Shown piece by piece: positions 24,950 to 34,431 of a stretch of 64,000 nt of DNA. The translations under genes were made by a program, and so were the position numbers. The notes under the pieces are model-generated. The model was not told the DNA's origin. It was given only the letters and a program-made list of their open reading frames with translations, and did no database searches. The first letter of the stretch is position 1, and each line of letters begins with the position of its first letter. Source of the stretch: Microbacterium sp. RU33B (GTDB taxonomy: Bacteria > Actinomycetota > Actinomycetes > Actinomycetales > Microbacteriaceae); contig NZ_FTPO01000001.1 of NCBI RefSeq assembly GCF_900155915.1, positions 1,054,001-1,118,000 of the forward strand, read 5' to 3'.

Positions 24950-25978
24950 ATGATGATTCTCAGCAGTTCCGGCGCCATGCACAGCGACTCCATCGCCCAG
25001 GTCTCGACGGAAGGAACGCCCGCCTGGGTCCGGTTCTTCGGCGAGCCCGGGACGCGCGTCACCGAAGACGGGGACCTCGTCATCGACATCCGCGACTCCA
25101 CGCAAAACGATGCAGGTGCTGACGCGCTCGTCCTGTGGGCAGCGGCACGCAGCTTCTCGCTCGAGGGCATCGACCTGAGGACCGCGGTCTTCTCCCTGTA
25201 CTTCGCAACCTTGTACAAGGCGCTCGCCGAAGTGACCAATGACTCACCCCTGATGCCCGCCGTCTCAGCCACCTACGCAGGCGAGGACACCGGCCTCGAC
25301 TTCCGCGTCCTCGTGAACGGTGACTACATCATTAAGAAGCTGGTCGCGGACTTTGACGGCCCGTTCGAGCCGGACCGGGAGGACTACTACAAGGCCATCT
25401 CCTGGCGGCGCGGCCTGCTCGGTGATGAGGGAAAGCCGGTGCGCCTGTTGCAACCCGGCGGCGGGGCTTCGGGTTCGGCCGAAGGGCCGCGGGGGGCGGC
25501 GACCGACGAGGGCACCGGGCGAGCAGAGGCGAGCGCCAGCGGTGCGTGGTCTCGCGTCTACGGCGACCCGTCGACCCGCATCACGGAGCGGGAGGATATC
25601 GTTCTGGACCTCAACGACCTCGTGGACGATGCCCCCGCCATCGCGGCGCTCATGGAGTGGGCAGACCGGCGGAACTTCTCGCTCGACGGAATCGACCTGG
25701 AGGTGGCGGTGAAGGTCCTGTGCTACCACTCGGTCCACGAGGCCGTCCGAGAGGTATCGAAGGACTCGCCGATGGTCCCCGACATCGAGGCGGTGTACTC
25801 CGGGCAGGCAACCGAATTGGACTTCCGCGTCTGCCTCGACGGTCACCTCGCAGTTCTTTGCTTGACCGTCGCGTTCGACGGGCCATTCACGGAGAAGGCG
25901 CACTTGACGGCGGCAATCGAGCAGCGCCTAGGCGCACCCTGGCCGCCGCTCACCTGGGCACAGGACGTAGCCTTCTGA
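24950..25978 (+). CDS. unknown protein with an internal domain duplication
   Basis: 342 residues made of two related halves of about 145 residues joined by a Gly/Ala-rich linker (about 165-200). The shared features in order are: SRVYGDPSTRIT (half 2) or VRFFGEPGTRVT (half 1), an IDIRDS/LDLNDL strand, FSLEGIDL/FSLDGIDL, DSPLMP/DSPMVP, LDFRV, then VADFDGPF/VAFDGPF. Half 1 is also close to the single-domain protein at 35472-35990. No known family is recognised. Its ATG has AGGAGGCAACTCTCAAC before it. Probably a soluble, island-specific protein family. Confidence 0.7.
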   Translation: MMILSSSGAMHSDSIAQVSTEGTPAWVRFFGEPGTRVTEDGDLVIDIRDSTQNDAGADALVLWAAARSFSLEGIDLRTAVFSLYFATLYKALAEVTNDSPLMPAVSATYAGEDTGLDFRVLVNGDYIIKKLVADFDGPFEPDREDYYKAISWRRGLLGDEGKPVRLLQPGGGASGSAEGPRGAATDEGTGRAEASASGAWSRVYGDPSTRITEREDIVLDLNDLVDDAPAIAALMEWADRRNFSLDGIDLEVAVKVLCYHSVHEAVREVSKDSPMVPDIEAVYSGQATELDFRVCLDGHLAVLCLTVAFDGPFTEKAHLTAAIEQRLGAPWPPLTWAQDVAF

Positions 25979-26174
25979 CGTCCGCGGTCACCGGCTGGTT
26001 CGAGATTCTCCGCACGCCAGCCGGTCGCCATGGACCTGACCGGATGGGTAGTACCCGGAGCCCACGTAGGCCCAGTCGGCGCGGGCTCGATGAGCGGATG
26101 AATAGATGTGCGTTCCACGTGCAGCAGGCAGAGAGTGGATCGGGGCACTTCAGGATCGGTGGCACCTGTCCTGA

Positions 26175-26191
26175 GAGCTCGCGCACAGAGG
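26175..26191 (+). promoter_or_regulatory. island-wide motif, copy F
   Basis: GAGCTCGCGCACAGAGG, one mismatch to copy D, preceded by the same TGTCCT. The next start codon is GTG 26214 of a 32-residue protein. Confidence 0.5.
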
Positions 26192-26213
26192 TCGGGTTCA
26201 TATTCACCACATC

Positions 26214-26312
26214 GTGTCGCAGCTCGAACGCATCACGCAGATGGAAGCGGACGGGTCACTCACTGCCGAACAGGCCACCTCGCTAAAGGACAAGCTCATT
26301 TCGCGAGCGTGA
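26214..26312 (+). CDS. 32-residue SHOCT-like microprotein
   Basis: A GTG start 22 bases after motif copy F opens a 32-codon frame: SQLERITQMEADGSLTAEQ and so on, ending KDKLISRA. This is nearly a whole SHOCT module (Leu-rich helix, D/G-S-L-T turn, E-rich helix, K-LI end) without anything else. It could bind the SHOCT tail of the protein at 8620-9279 or oligomerise alone. No clear ribosome binding site was seen. Confidence 0.5.
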   Translation: MSQLERITQMEADGSLTAEQATSLKDKLISRA

Positions 26313-26478
26313 CGTTCTCCTCGTCAACTAGGCCGGCTGGCGTGTCTTCCAGGTTTGCCCTAGGCGCCAGTAGGCGAACACATGCACCTCGATGTGAATC
26401 GTGGCCGAGCGCTGGACTCGCCGTCACTTGCATCGTGTGAGGAGCTCCGACACATCAAGCGATACCAGGCGAGCGCCA
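26313..26478. other. intergenic, nothing clear
   Basis: 166 bases between the microprotein and the convergent membrane protein gene; no hairpin of note was found. Confidence 0.3.
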
Positions 26479-27066
26479 TCAGGTGAGCAGCGGAAGGAAG
26501 AAGCCGACGAACGCGGCGACGCCGCACCCAATCCATCCGATTACCAGTCCGCCATCGTCGTCGTCCGTGAGGGCGGAGATCGCCCACCCTCCGAGCCCAG
26601 ACAGCAGAAAAGCCCACAGGATCATGCCGAAGGCGGCCCCAAGTGCGCCGCTGACAGTGTCTGGCGTCCCTTGCTGCCCAGTGATGCCGTCCAGCGGTAT
26701 CTCCCCGAACGCGAGTGACCCGAGCACGGCTCCGACGGTCGCGAACACGAGCAGGACGGCGACGACGCCCAGCACGCGCGAGATTCCGCTGACCAGAGGT
26801 GGCGTATCACCGACCGTGACGATGACCGGGCTGCGGGAGGCGACAGCATCGCGCATGCTGCGATCCCCGTTCGACGGCGGTCGTGGCGCGCGCTGTGCAG
26901 TCAGCGCCGCCCAGAGGCCGGTCAATGCGGAGCCGACGATGGAACCTACGATGGCGGTGACTGCGTAGCCGATGATGGTCGCTTCGTCCGCCCACGGCTG
27001 CAGGCTGATAAGCCATCCGCCGGCGATGACCGCCGCAGCGACCAGCAGCGCGAGGAAGACCTTCAT
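26479..27066 (-). CDS. membrane protein
   Basis: 195 residues with about five hydrophobic helices (3-24, 32-58, 90-118, 140-165, 175-193) and one charged cytoplasmic loop around 60-82. ATG 27066 follows GATAGT by six bases, a leaderless-type layout. It lies 18 bases downstream of another small membrane-anchored protein. Function unknown. Confidence 0.6.
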   Translation of the reverse strand: MKVFLALLVAAAVIAGGWLISLQPWADEATIIGYAVTAIVGSIVGSALTGLWAALTAQRAPRPPSNGDRSMRDAVASRSPVIVTVGDTPPLVSGISRVLGVVAVLLVFATVGAVLGSLAFGEIPLDGITGQQGTPDTVSGALGAAFGMILWAFLLSGLGGWAISALTDDDDGGLVIGWIGCGVAAFVGFFLPLLT

Positions 27067-27084
27067 GCGCTGACTATCTCGGAA

Positions 27085-27507
27085 CTAGAGTGGTCGTGTC
27101 CAATCGGCGGATAGGGGCTCGCCGAGCCGGGCATGCACCTCAGCCACGATGGCATCAGCCATGGCCTGAGGGATGGGGGATTGGTCGTTCTCGGAGGTCA
27201 TCCGGTACCAGCCGGTGAGGCGGCCGTAGTCGTGGAAGTCGACCACAGCCTTCCAGCTCGTGAGACCGCTGTTCGACTTGACGTGGATGGTGACGATGAG
27301 CCCATCAGCATTGCTTGCGTACACGCGGGGGAGTCGTTGCGCCGTCCGGTTGACGACGTCCTGGAATGCCTCCCGCGGAAAGCGCGGATCCCACTCGATG
27401 GGCATGGCCAGCCGCTTCTTCTCTTCCTTCGCGGACTTCACGCCGGCCGTGATGCCCCATGCCGCCAGCGCGGCCGCGCCGACCCCCATCAGAATCTGTG
27501 GAATCAT
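27085..27507 (-). CDS. membrane-anchored hypothetical protein
   Basis: 140 residues: an N-terminal hydrophobic helix (residues 3-22), a basic linker, then a soluble alpha/beta domain with IVTIHVKSNSGLTSWKAVVDF. ATG 27507 has GGGAGGAGCGACTGC before it, so the longer upstream frame to 27633 is not used. It probably forms an operon with 26479-27066. No family is recognised. Confidence 0.6.
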   Translation of the reverse strand: MIPQILMGVGAAALAAWGITAGVKSAKEEKKRLAMPIEWDPRFPREAFQDVVNRTAQRLPRVYASNADGLIVTIHVKSNSGLTSWKAVVDFHDYGRLTGWYRMTSENDQSPIPQAMADAIVAEVHARLGEPLSADWTRPL

Positions 27508-27617
27508 GCAGTCGCTCCTCCCCCGAGCCGTGAACGGAAGCCTACTGGCACAATCCATGCTCCAGCGCGATGCGGCACGACCGTGGCAGGACGCTGAGGA
27601 CCGACACCTGGCGAGTG

Positions 27618-29069
27618 TCAGGCCTTCCGCCATGTGCTGCCGAGCATTACCGGCTTTGCGCTAATTCGGACGCCACGCACGTTGCTGGGCATCTGTGACG
27701 CGAGGACCTTCAGGACCGCGTCCGCGTTCTGGGTCGGTGTCTCGATGACGACCTCGTCATGTATCGGCATCCAGATGTGGCTCCCAGCCGGTAGGTGGTC
27801 ATGAACGCGAAGCGCGGCGTCCTGGAAGATGTCGTAGGCGGTGCTTTGGATGATGAGGTTGGGCCGCGCGTGCTCGCTGTCGATGACTCCGAGCGGTCGA
27901 CCGCTGTCGAGGCGATGCGTTCCCAGTCCGGTTTGTGCTTGCAGCCATGCTTTGGCCAAGGGGTATGGCGCCCAGAGGAGTTTGCGTACGCGCTCCGCTT
28001 CGGCGAGCGAAACGCCGAGTTGACGTGCTGTGCGTCCGGCTTGGGCTCCGTACATCGTGGAAATCATTACGATCTTGAACGCATTGCGGTAGGAGATGCG
28101 GCAGTAGCCCGCGCGTTCGGCGGCGTCCGCGTAGGGGTCGCCCGATTCGAGGTCTGCGATGAGTTTCGAGTCGCCGCTGAGCGCTGCAAGGACTCGAGGT
28201 TCGATGCCGTCGAAATCTGCGGTGACGAGCACGTGTCCCGGTCGCGCAACGAGGAGGTGACGAAGGTCCTTCGCCACATTGTTGAGCGCAGGCCCCGTTG
28301 ACGAGATGCGGCCGCTGACCTGGGCCGCTGGCGTCAGCTTCGTGTGGACCTTGCCGCGCCTTAATTCTCGGCTCAGCTCGAAGACCTTCGGGAGCCGGCG
28401 ACGGAGGTGGAGTGCTTCTTCGTAGACAGCCTCGGCCTCGCAGGCGAGGGCCGACCTATCCGTAGTCCGGCGTCCCCAGGCGTCGCCGGAGGTGGCATCG
28501 ACGTGGACCCCGTGCTTGGTGAGCCATGCGAGTGTGGCGGCGTCGTTCGCGTCAGGGAGGGGGTCGAATCCCATGAGCTCGCGTAGCAGCTTGTGGGTGT
28601 GGAGCATCTCCGACTTGGTCGCGTTGAGGGTCGCGGTGTCGACGTGAATGCCACGTGCGGTGGATGAGGCGAGGATGGCTTCGAGGCGGGTCGTGTCGAG
28701 CGCGAACCGCGCAGCGCCTTGGTCTTGGAGCACGGCGGTCAGGGCTTCCTTGATGCTGGGCGGTGCGTCGGGGCCCTTCGAGCTGTGGAGGATGCGCCAC
28801 GCGGTGGTCGCGCTGCGCACCCATTCCCATCCGCCCGTCTTGCTGTGTCGGATGAGGTCAGCGACTATTCCCTCGTGTGTCCAGAGCAGCCGACCGTCGC
28901 CGTGCGCCTGCCAGGTGTCGTGGAGCAGTCGGCCGTCTGTGCGAAGGTTCACTTGCCAGGTGCCTTCGATTTCGAGGGTCGCCGCTCGGAGGGCGCCGGT
29001 GTGCGGGCGCGGGGCGTGACTCAGCCATTCGGTGAAGGCGAGTGCGGTGTCGGGCGTGAGTTCGCGCAT
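27618..29069 (-). CDS. family A (PolI-type) DNA polymerase of the island
   Basis: 483 residues. All three palm motifs are present: motif A TADFDGIEPRVLAAL (residues 283-297), motif B RNAFKIVMISTMYGAQ (328-343) and motif C PIHDEV (435-440). The N-terminal 130 residues correspond in position to the 3'-5' exonuclease domain but the acidic exonuclease residues are not evident, and there is no 5' nuclease. At 483 residues it is about half of chromosomal PolA. ATG 29069 overlaps the helicase stop by one base (TGATG). It likely replicates the element or fills gaps. Confidence 0.85.
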   Translation of the reverse strand: MRELTPDTALAFTEWLSHAPRPHTGALRAATLEIEGTWQVNLRTDGRLLHDTWQAHGDGRLLWTHEGIVADLIRHSKTGGWEWVRSATTAWRILHSSKGPDAPPSIKEALTAVLQDQGAARFALDTTRLEAILASSTARGIHVDTATLNATKSEMLHTHKLLRELMGFDPLPDANDAATLAWLTKHGVHVDATSGDAWGRRTTDRSALACEAEAVYEEALHLRRRLPKVFELSRELRRGKVHTKLTPAAQVSGRISSTGPALNNVAKDLRHLLVARPGHVLVTADFDGIEPRVLAALSGDSKLIADLESGDPYADAAERAGYCRISYRNAFKIVMISTMYGAQAGRTARQLGVSLAEAERVRKLLWAPYPLAKAWLQAQTGLGTHRLDSGRPLGVIDSEHARPNLIIQSTAYDIFQDAALRVHDHLPAGSHIWMPIHDEVVIETPTQNADAVLKVLASQMPSNVRGVRISAKPVMLGSTWRKA

Positions 29070-31447
29070 CAGAAGGTTCCTCCGCTCATCGCGGCTTTGA
29101 ACAGGTTGCGTTCCGGTTCGGTCAGTGGCGGCCGGGTAAGCGGCTCTTGACGATGCTCGAGCAGCGCAGTCAGGTCGTACGCTTCGACGTCGAACAACCA
29201 CCTCCCATTGGCGTCTTCGGCGGTGACGCGGTACACCCGGTCGCCGACGATGACCTTCTTGCCTCGCAGATTCTTGAGCGCGCGGGACCAGCGTGCGCCG
29301 AGCTGTCTGCGGCTCGCGGCCATGAGCTCGTCGTCGAGTCCGAGCTCGCCTTTGGAGGTGAGTGTGATGCGAGCGAACTCGCTCGCGGAGACGGGCGCGC
29401 TCAGGTGTCGCCAGGTGTAGGCGAGTGGTTCTCCCCACTGTTCGGCGTGGTGGTCGGCGCCGGCGACGTCCTTCTCCCATCCCTCGACGGCCTGGGCGGC
29501 CACCGTTTTGCCGTCTGATGTGACCCAGGTGAGGGCGCCGAGGATACGTTGTGACCAGGACGGGCGGAATCCGTAGCCCTTTAGCTGGTACGCCGGTCCC
29601 TGTTGGATGGCGCGGAGGACGAGGGTGTGGGCGGCAGCGACGAGCGCGGGCCGGTTGGCGCGAATGTACGCTTCGAGGTTGGGGTGTCTGTACTTGCCGC
29701 CGGTGGCCATCTGCAGGAGAGGCTTCTCCAGGCGGATGCGGAACCAGCGGCGTGCGTGGTCGTCGCTGAACGTGACGTTGTTGCCGCACGCGGTGACGAT
29801 GATTCCGCGGACCGTGACGAGACGGTTACCGCCGAGTTCACGGATGGTTTCCGTGTCGTCACCGCCGGTGATGATTTTGCCCACTGCCGGGCTGTTGATG
29901 GGACCGCGGACTTCGTCGTTATGGAAGAACCGTGTGCTCCGCGTCAGAAGTGCGCTGGCGAGAGACTTCTTGGACTCCTCGTCTACGCCGCGTCCGAGCG
30001 TCCACTCCGCCGTGGTCATGCTGCCCTGTGCGACCAGCCGCACCGCCTCCATCGAGGCAGACTTCCCAGACCCGATGTCGTCCGCGTCGACAACGAAGCC
30101 GGGGCTAACATCGACGGCGGAGCGTGCAGCACCGGTGAGGAGAGCCGCCATGTAGCGGGCGCGGTCGCGTGGCTCTGCCCAGGGGAAGCTGTCGCACAGC
30201 TCGAGGTCGAGCAGGTCGAATGCTGCCTGGGCTTCTTCGATGGAGGGTCGGGCGGGGACAGAGTACTCGACGGCCCAGCGTCGGCGGTCGCGGTGTGGCA
30301 TGGTCAGTACGGCTTTGGCGCGCCGGTGGTAGCCGGGGGTCGTGACGATGTCGTCGCCGATGATGGTGGGTTCGAAGACGATGTTCGTGACCTGGTGGGC
30401 CGCGGCTCGTAGTTCGAGGGCGATGCGGCCGAGCAGGGTGGCGGGAATGCCGCTCTCGTATCGTTCGCCGCGCATCGGCTGGACGGCGAGGAGGACGAGG
30501 GTGTGAAGGTCGGAGTTGGTGTCCCAACGCACGACCTCGCCGGATGGGGTGACGCTGAGGAGACGGGCGGGCGACCCCTTCGTTCCCGGCTCCGCGAGAA
30601 CGAGCGGCAGTGACGCGTCGGCTTCCTGAACAGCGCTGACGAGAATGTCGACGATGCGACGGACCACGGCATCTACAGTGTCGTCCAGCGGCACGCTGAT
30701 GATGCTGGACGCACGGAGATGGGGCGGTCGCACCTGAACATCGCCGTCCTCTTCGAGTTTCGCAGCGACTTCCTCCGCAGCGCCCTCGAGGAGGTCGAAG
30801 GCCCGGAACACTACGCCGTCCCGGAGAACGGCGTCGGGGTTGTCGCGGTTGTACGCGAGTCGAACGCGAGCGGTGTCAGTGGCGAGGGTGCGGATGTCCG
30901 TGGCTTGGGGGAGAGGAGCGGATGCTTCCTCGGACGACCAGTCGAGGAGGTCGCCGATGCTGAGCGCCTCAGCCTCCGTCAGCTGCGTGACGGTGCCCCG
31001 TGAACCCCGTGCGAGGTGCCCGAGGGAAACCGTGCCCGCCACCACAAGTTCGGCCACAACGACGGCGTTGCGGACCGTCGCGTGGGCGGCGAGAAGTTCG
31101 GGCCGGTCGATACGGACGAACAGCGACGCCATGTCTCCGTCACGTTCGACCCACTCGATTCGGTTGAGAAGGTCGCGGACTCCCGTCGCCTCTGACGCGT
31201 CCACCTGCCAGTCGGGGCGGCTCGTCGGCAGCCGCAGGGCGACGAGCCCGTTGTCGAGTGATACGCGGACCCCTCCGTTCTCGTCCTGCACCGCGGTGAT
31301 GCCTTGCTCGCGCAGTTCGGCGGCCACGAGTGCCGGGGAGAGGAACGGCGGGCGCGAGGGGCGGGTCGGGTCGCCCACCCGCCCCTCGCTCGATGCCTCC
31401 GCGACGAGAGAGTTGTCGCCGGGCCTGGAGACACCCGCGGTGCTCAT
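29069..31447 (-). CDS. large P-loop primase-helicase-like protein
   Basis: 792 residues from ATG 31447; ATG 31642, 21 bases after motif copy G, would add 65 Pro-rich residues. The ATPase core has DDIGSGKSASMEA near residue 455, FFHNDEVRGP as Walker B, and GIIVTACGNNVTFSDDHARRWFRIRLE carrying a sensor Asn and arginine finger. This is the layout of D5/SF3-like replicative helicases of phages and plasmids. The N-terminal 400 residues show no clear primase motif. It is coupled to the PolA-like gene, forming a self-contained replication operon. Confidence 0.75.
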   Translation of the reverse strand: MSTAGVSRPGDNSLVAEASSEGRVGDPTRPSRPPFLSPALVAAELREQGITAVQDENGGVRVSLDNGLVALRLPTSRPDWQVDASEATGVRDLLNRIEWVERDGDMASLFVRIDRPELLAAHATVRNAVVVAELVVAGTVSLGHLARGSRGTVTQLTEAEALSIGDLLDWSSEEASAPLPQATDIRTLATDTARVRLAYNRDNPDAVLRDGVVFRAFDLLEGAAEEVAAKLEEDGDVQVRPPHLRASSIISVPLDDTVDAVVRRIVDILVSAVQEADASLPLVLAEPGTKGSPARLLSVTPSGEVVRWDTNSDLHTLVLLAVQPMRGERYESGIPATLLGRIALELRAAAHQVTNIVFEPTIIGDDIVTTPGYHRRAKAVLTMPHRDRRRWAVEYSVPARPSIEEAQAAFDLLDLELCDSFPWAEPRDRARYMAALLTGAARSAVDVSPGFVVDADDIGSGKSASMEAVRLVAQGSMTTAEWTLGRGVDEESKKSLASALLTRSTRFFHNDEVRGPINSPAVGKIITGGDDTETIRELGGNRLVTVRGIIVTACGNNVTFSDDHARRWFRIRLEKPLLQMATGGKYRHPNLEAYIRANRPALVAAAHTLVLRAIQQGPAYQLKGYGFRPSWSQRILGALTWVTSDGKTVAAQAVEGWEKDVAGADHHAEQWGEPLAYTWRHLSAPVSASEFARITLTSKGELGLDDELMAASRRQLGARWSRALKNLRGKKVIVGDRVYRVTAEDANGRWLFDVEAYDLTALLEHRQEPLTRPPLTEPERNLFKAAMSGGTF

Positions 31448-31662
31448 CTCGGCCGGAGGCTCGCCGGGGTGACGAAGCCCGGCGGGTTCAGGGGACGGTG
31501 GCGCGTTCAGCGCCTTGGGTTCATCGGGGAACGGGGTTTCCACGGCATCTCCAGGTATGTGAGGTCTGGCTCGGTCAGGAGCCTTGTGCGGATGCCCTAT
31601 GCGGGCAGTCTGGGTGAACGCGAAGCCCTTTCGGCCGAGCATCTCGGCGGGTGCGTTCGAAG

Positions 31663-31679
31663 CCTCTATGCGCGACGTC
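31663..31679 (-). promoter_or_regulatory. island-wide motif, copy G
   Basis: Read on the - strand: GACGTCGCGCATAGAGG. It lies upstream of the helicase-polymerase operon. Confidence 0.55.
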
Positions 31680-32653
31680 CTCGATTGCGCCACTGAGGCG
31701 CCCAACACCTGCGTGGCCACCGAGGAGATGTGGTGGTCGAAGATGTTCGCTGGCGCAGTGGAGCTAGGGCGACTGCGGCGCTGGTTCTTTGAATTTCCGG
31801 GGATTGAGAGCGATCAGCGCAGTCGATAGTCGGTTTCCGCCGCTCGCCTCAGCGATAGCGCTCCCTTCGGGAGCGGGAGTGTGGCTCAGTATTCTCGAGG
31901 ACAGATCGGACCCCGTAACTGCGGGAGAGAGCCCTGAGGCCCGGAATGTCGCGGGTTCTGAGGCCGCAGCTAGATGTTCGCGACTGCGGAAGACCTCTCC
32001 ACGCCTTGCGCGCCGTTCGCGCGAAATGCACCGTCGGTACAACGAGGCGCCTGATTCGCTCGACCAGGATGTGAATACTCCTGTCGCGCAGACCGGGCGT
32101 CGTCTTGGACATGGGCGGGGAGGATCTGGGGATATGAACTAGCTAAGGCGAGGCCGATTCGAACCCCAGGTGGGGCTACGGGAATGAGGCGCACTATCCC
32201 TTACGGATTGAGGAGCCCGAGCAGGGTAACGATCGCCGGGTCACCGCACGTGGACGCGGTCGAGCCATTGCAGCAGCCCCGGGATCGCGAGGTAGGCGAC
32301 GGTGTCGTGGGTCGCGAGCCCCCGTGCCGCTTGCCCTCCTTCACGTGCTCGGCGTCGCTTCACCCTCGGCCCCTTTTGCTTACCGGCGCCGAGCAATACG
32401 CGGCGTCGCGCTTGGGTCCGCCGATTTCCGGTCGTCCTTTGACAGAAGTGCCGCAACCGCGATCCCGGCAAGGGCCCGAGGTCGGCTTGGCGGATGGCCG
32501 CGGGCGCTCACCGAAGTTCAGACGCGTGAGGTCGTGCGCGCTTGCGCGGCGAGGGCAGGACGACGGCGGAAGTTGCCGCGCTCTTCGAGGCCTAAGTGTC
32601 CTCCGTCCGTCGAGCAGGACGTGACTGACGGAGGTCTTCAGTACGCTCTGGCT
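31680..32653. other. 1-kb gene-poor stretch upstream of two operons
   Basis: It separates the - strand replication operon from the + strand nuclease operon. It contains a hairpin GCTCCC-TTC-GGGAGC at about 31860 and scattered decayed-looking frames, including a Cys-containing - strand fragment near 32.3-32.5 kb. Its position before the replication operon makes it the best place to look for a replication origin, but I see no clear iterons. Confidence 0.35.
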
Positions 32654-33931
32654 GTGACATTCAGCTGGCAGGATGCCGAGGACCTGGCGACAGAGCACAT
32701 GCGCGCCCTTGGTCACCTCGACGCGCGAAAGACGAACGCGGGTGCCGATGCGGGACTCGACGTAGTCTCCGAGGATGGCCGAGTTGCGGTGCAGGTCAAG
32801 CACTACTCGGGCGCCGTGGGCAGGCCGGACATCCAGCGACTCGTCGGCGCTGGGTCACGATACACAGAGCACCTGTTCTACGCCCGGAGTGGATACTCGC
32901 GCGCGGCACACGAGTTCGCGGACGATCACGACGTCGCGTTGTTCCGATACGACGCGAGCGGCATGGTCTCGCCGGTCAATGCGCGTGCCACAGAGCTCGA
33001 TGCGAGGCTCGAAGGCGACTACAAGCTCCGGCGAATCCGTCAACGCGAACGCGAGATGGCACGGGATGCGCACCTCAAGGTCAATCCGCCGCTTCCCGCA
33101 TGGCAGGTCGAGTGGCGGAGTGAGTACTTCCCAGTCCTGCTGCGCCTCCGAGCGATGTACGACGTGTGGATGCCGCTGGAGCAGGCGCTGCAGTCGAGCG
33201 GACGCGCGGGCGCGGGGGAGCTGCTCGCCTGGCTGCAGGGAGAACGAACACGCATCTCTGGCCTGCTCGACGCACAGGATGCAGCCGAAGCCGAGATCCC
33301 GCGCCACTGGGAGGCTGAGCTTCAGCGGATGCAGGCGATGCGTCAGGGCGTCGCAGGACTTGAGCGGCAGTGGGCTCTCTACCTCGCCGGCGTGACCGAC
33401 GTGACGTCCCTGCTAAACGCGGCGGTCACGGTCGCCCTCGAAGATGACGCCGCAGCGCGCAACATCGTCGGAAGCGAGTTCGTTCCGCAGCTGGTGAAGC
33501 CCCTGCCTACGGACCAGGACTGGCGGAACGTGCTGCTTCGGCGCGCTGCTGTGATGGTGCGGTACGAGGGCGTTATCGCCGCGTTGGCCGAGGTAGACCG
33601 GCGTTCGCCCTACAACCAGTCATGGTTGCGGTCTCGGCACCTCTTCTACGAACTATTGAGTGACGTCCCCGCGCTACTCAATCTCCGTGAAGGTTGGTGG
33701 GGACCCGAGGACTTCGGTATCCGTTTCGAGGACACGGTCCAGGCGGGGATTCGGGTTGCGGGCGCAGAGCAGGCCCTTGTCGAGAACTGGGGGGCGCAGC
33801 TCAAGGTCGGCCGACTCATCCAGAGTTACGCAAACTCGTGGCTCGTGCGGAACAACGATCGAACGGACATCGCGGCGCTCTGGTCCGCAGGTCACACAAC
33901 ATCGCTGCCGCTCGGTGACTGGCCGGCGTGA
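32654..33931 (+). CDS. Mrr-like restriction endonuclease
   Basis: 425 residues. The N-terminal domain has the Mrr-type PD-(D/E)XK core: FSWQDAEDLATEHMRALG, GADAGLDVV with the catalytic Asp, then RVAVQVKHYSG with the Q-x-K pair. The remaining 300 residues are helical and unrecognised, perhaps a sensor or partner-binding region. The start is uncertain: GTG 32654 fits the domain but the GGAGG at 32630 is 19 bases away; GTG 32621 is the alternative. It is co-translated with the next gene, which suggests a two-subunit defence nuclease. Confidence 0.72.
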   Translation: MTFSWQDAEDLATEHMRALGHLDARKTNAGADAGLDVVSEDGRVAVQVKHYSGAVGRPDIQRLVGAGSRYTEHLFYARSGYSRAAHEFADDHDVALFRYDASGMVSPVNARATELDARLEGDYKLRRIRQREREMARDAHLKVNPPLPAWQVEWRSEYFPVLLRLRAMYDVWMPLEQALQSSGRAGAGELLAWLQGERTRISGLLDAQDAAEAEIPRHWEAELQRMQAMRQGVAGLERQWALYLAGVTDVTSLLNAAVTVALEDDAAARNIVGSEFVPQLVKPLPTDQDWRNVLLRRAAVMVRYEGVIAALAEVDRRSPYNQSWLRSRHLFYELLSDVPALLNLREGWWGPEDFGIRFEDTVQAGIRVAGAEQALVENWGAQLKVGRLIQSYANSWLVRNNDRTDIAALWSAGHTTSLPLGDWPA

Positions 33932-34431
33932 GCCCTCGAGAGGAGCGACCTGTGGAGCAGTGGCAGAGGTTCTACCTCATGCAGGCGGCGCTTGACCAGC
34001 AGAAGCGGGACATCAGCAACCGCGCCGTGGAGGCATGGAATAGTTTCGACCTGGCCTTTCGGCTCACGCACCGCCTCCGACACGACCGCCTGACCGAGGA
34101 GATCCCGCTCTGGCAGCGCGACAGTCAGATCAGACTCGTTCACGAGCTGCGAACGATGGCCGCCCAAGTCGCTGCGTCCGATGAGGTCGAGGCTATGCTG
34201 CTTGAGGCCACGGCGGCGCAGGTGCTTGGAAGTCAGCCATGGTCCCGCGGCCCGGACCAGCTGCGTGCGTTCGTGCGCGACTGGGTGCGGGAGCGGGCAA
34301 ACCGGCAGGCTGTGGCACGGACAGTGACGGCGGCGGAGGTCGAAGAGATCCTCAAGAAACTGCGGTCGATGGGGGAGCCGGTCGCCTCTATGACGAAGCC
34401 TCCGACGCCACCGGGGGACTCCACAGTGTGA
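33928..34431 (+). CDS. helical partner of the Mrr-like nuclease
   Basis: 167 residues, almost entirely helical, charged (RDISNRAVEAWNSFDLAFRL, EVEEILKKLRSMG). GTG 33928 overlaps the nuclease stop (GTGA), showing translational coupling. No domain is recognised. The 3' end overlaps the convergent membrane-protein gene by 44 bases. By analogy to other coupled pairs it could regulate or target the nuclease; this is inference. Confidence 0.62.
   Translation: MSPREERPVEQWQRFYLMQAALDQQKRDISNRAVEAWNSFDLAFRLTHRLRHDRLTEEIPLWQRDSQIRLVHELRTMAAQVAASDEVEAMLLEATAAQVLGSQPWSRGPDQLRAFVRDWVRERANRQAVARTVTAAEVEEILKKLRSMGEPVASMTKPPTPPGDSTV

Noticed and set aside
32155..32180. CCGATTCGAACCCCAGG as a second tRNA or att fragment
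   Set aside because: T-arm stem does not pair and no matching tRNA occurs in the window.
32241..32480. Cys-rich - strand fragment (GCGTSVKGR, AAYCSA) resembling a small zinc-finger protein
   Set aside because: Frames break after the second Cys region and no start or ribosome binding site fits; too weak to annotate.
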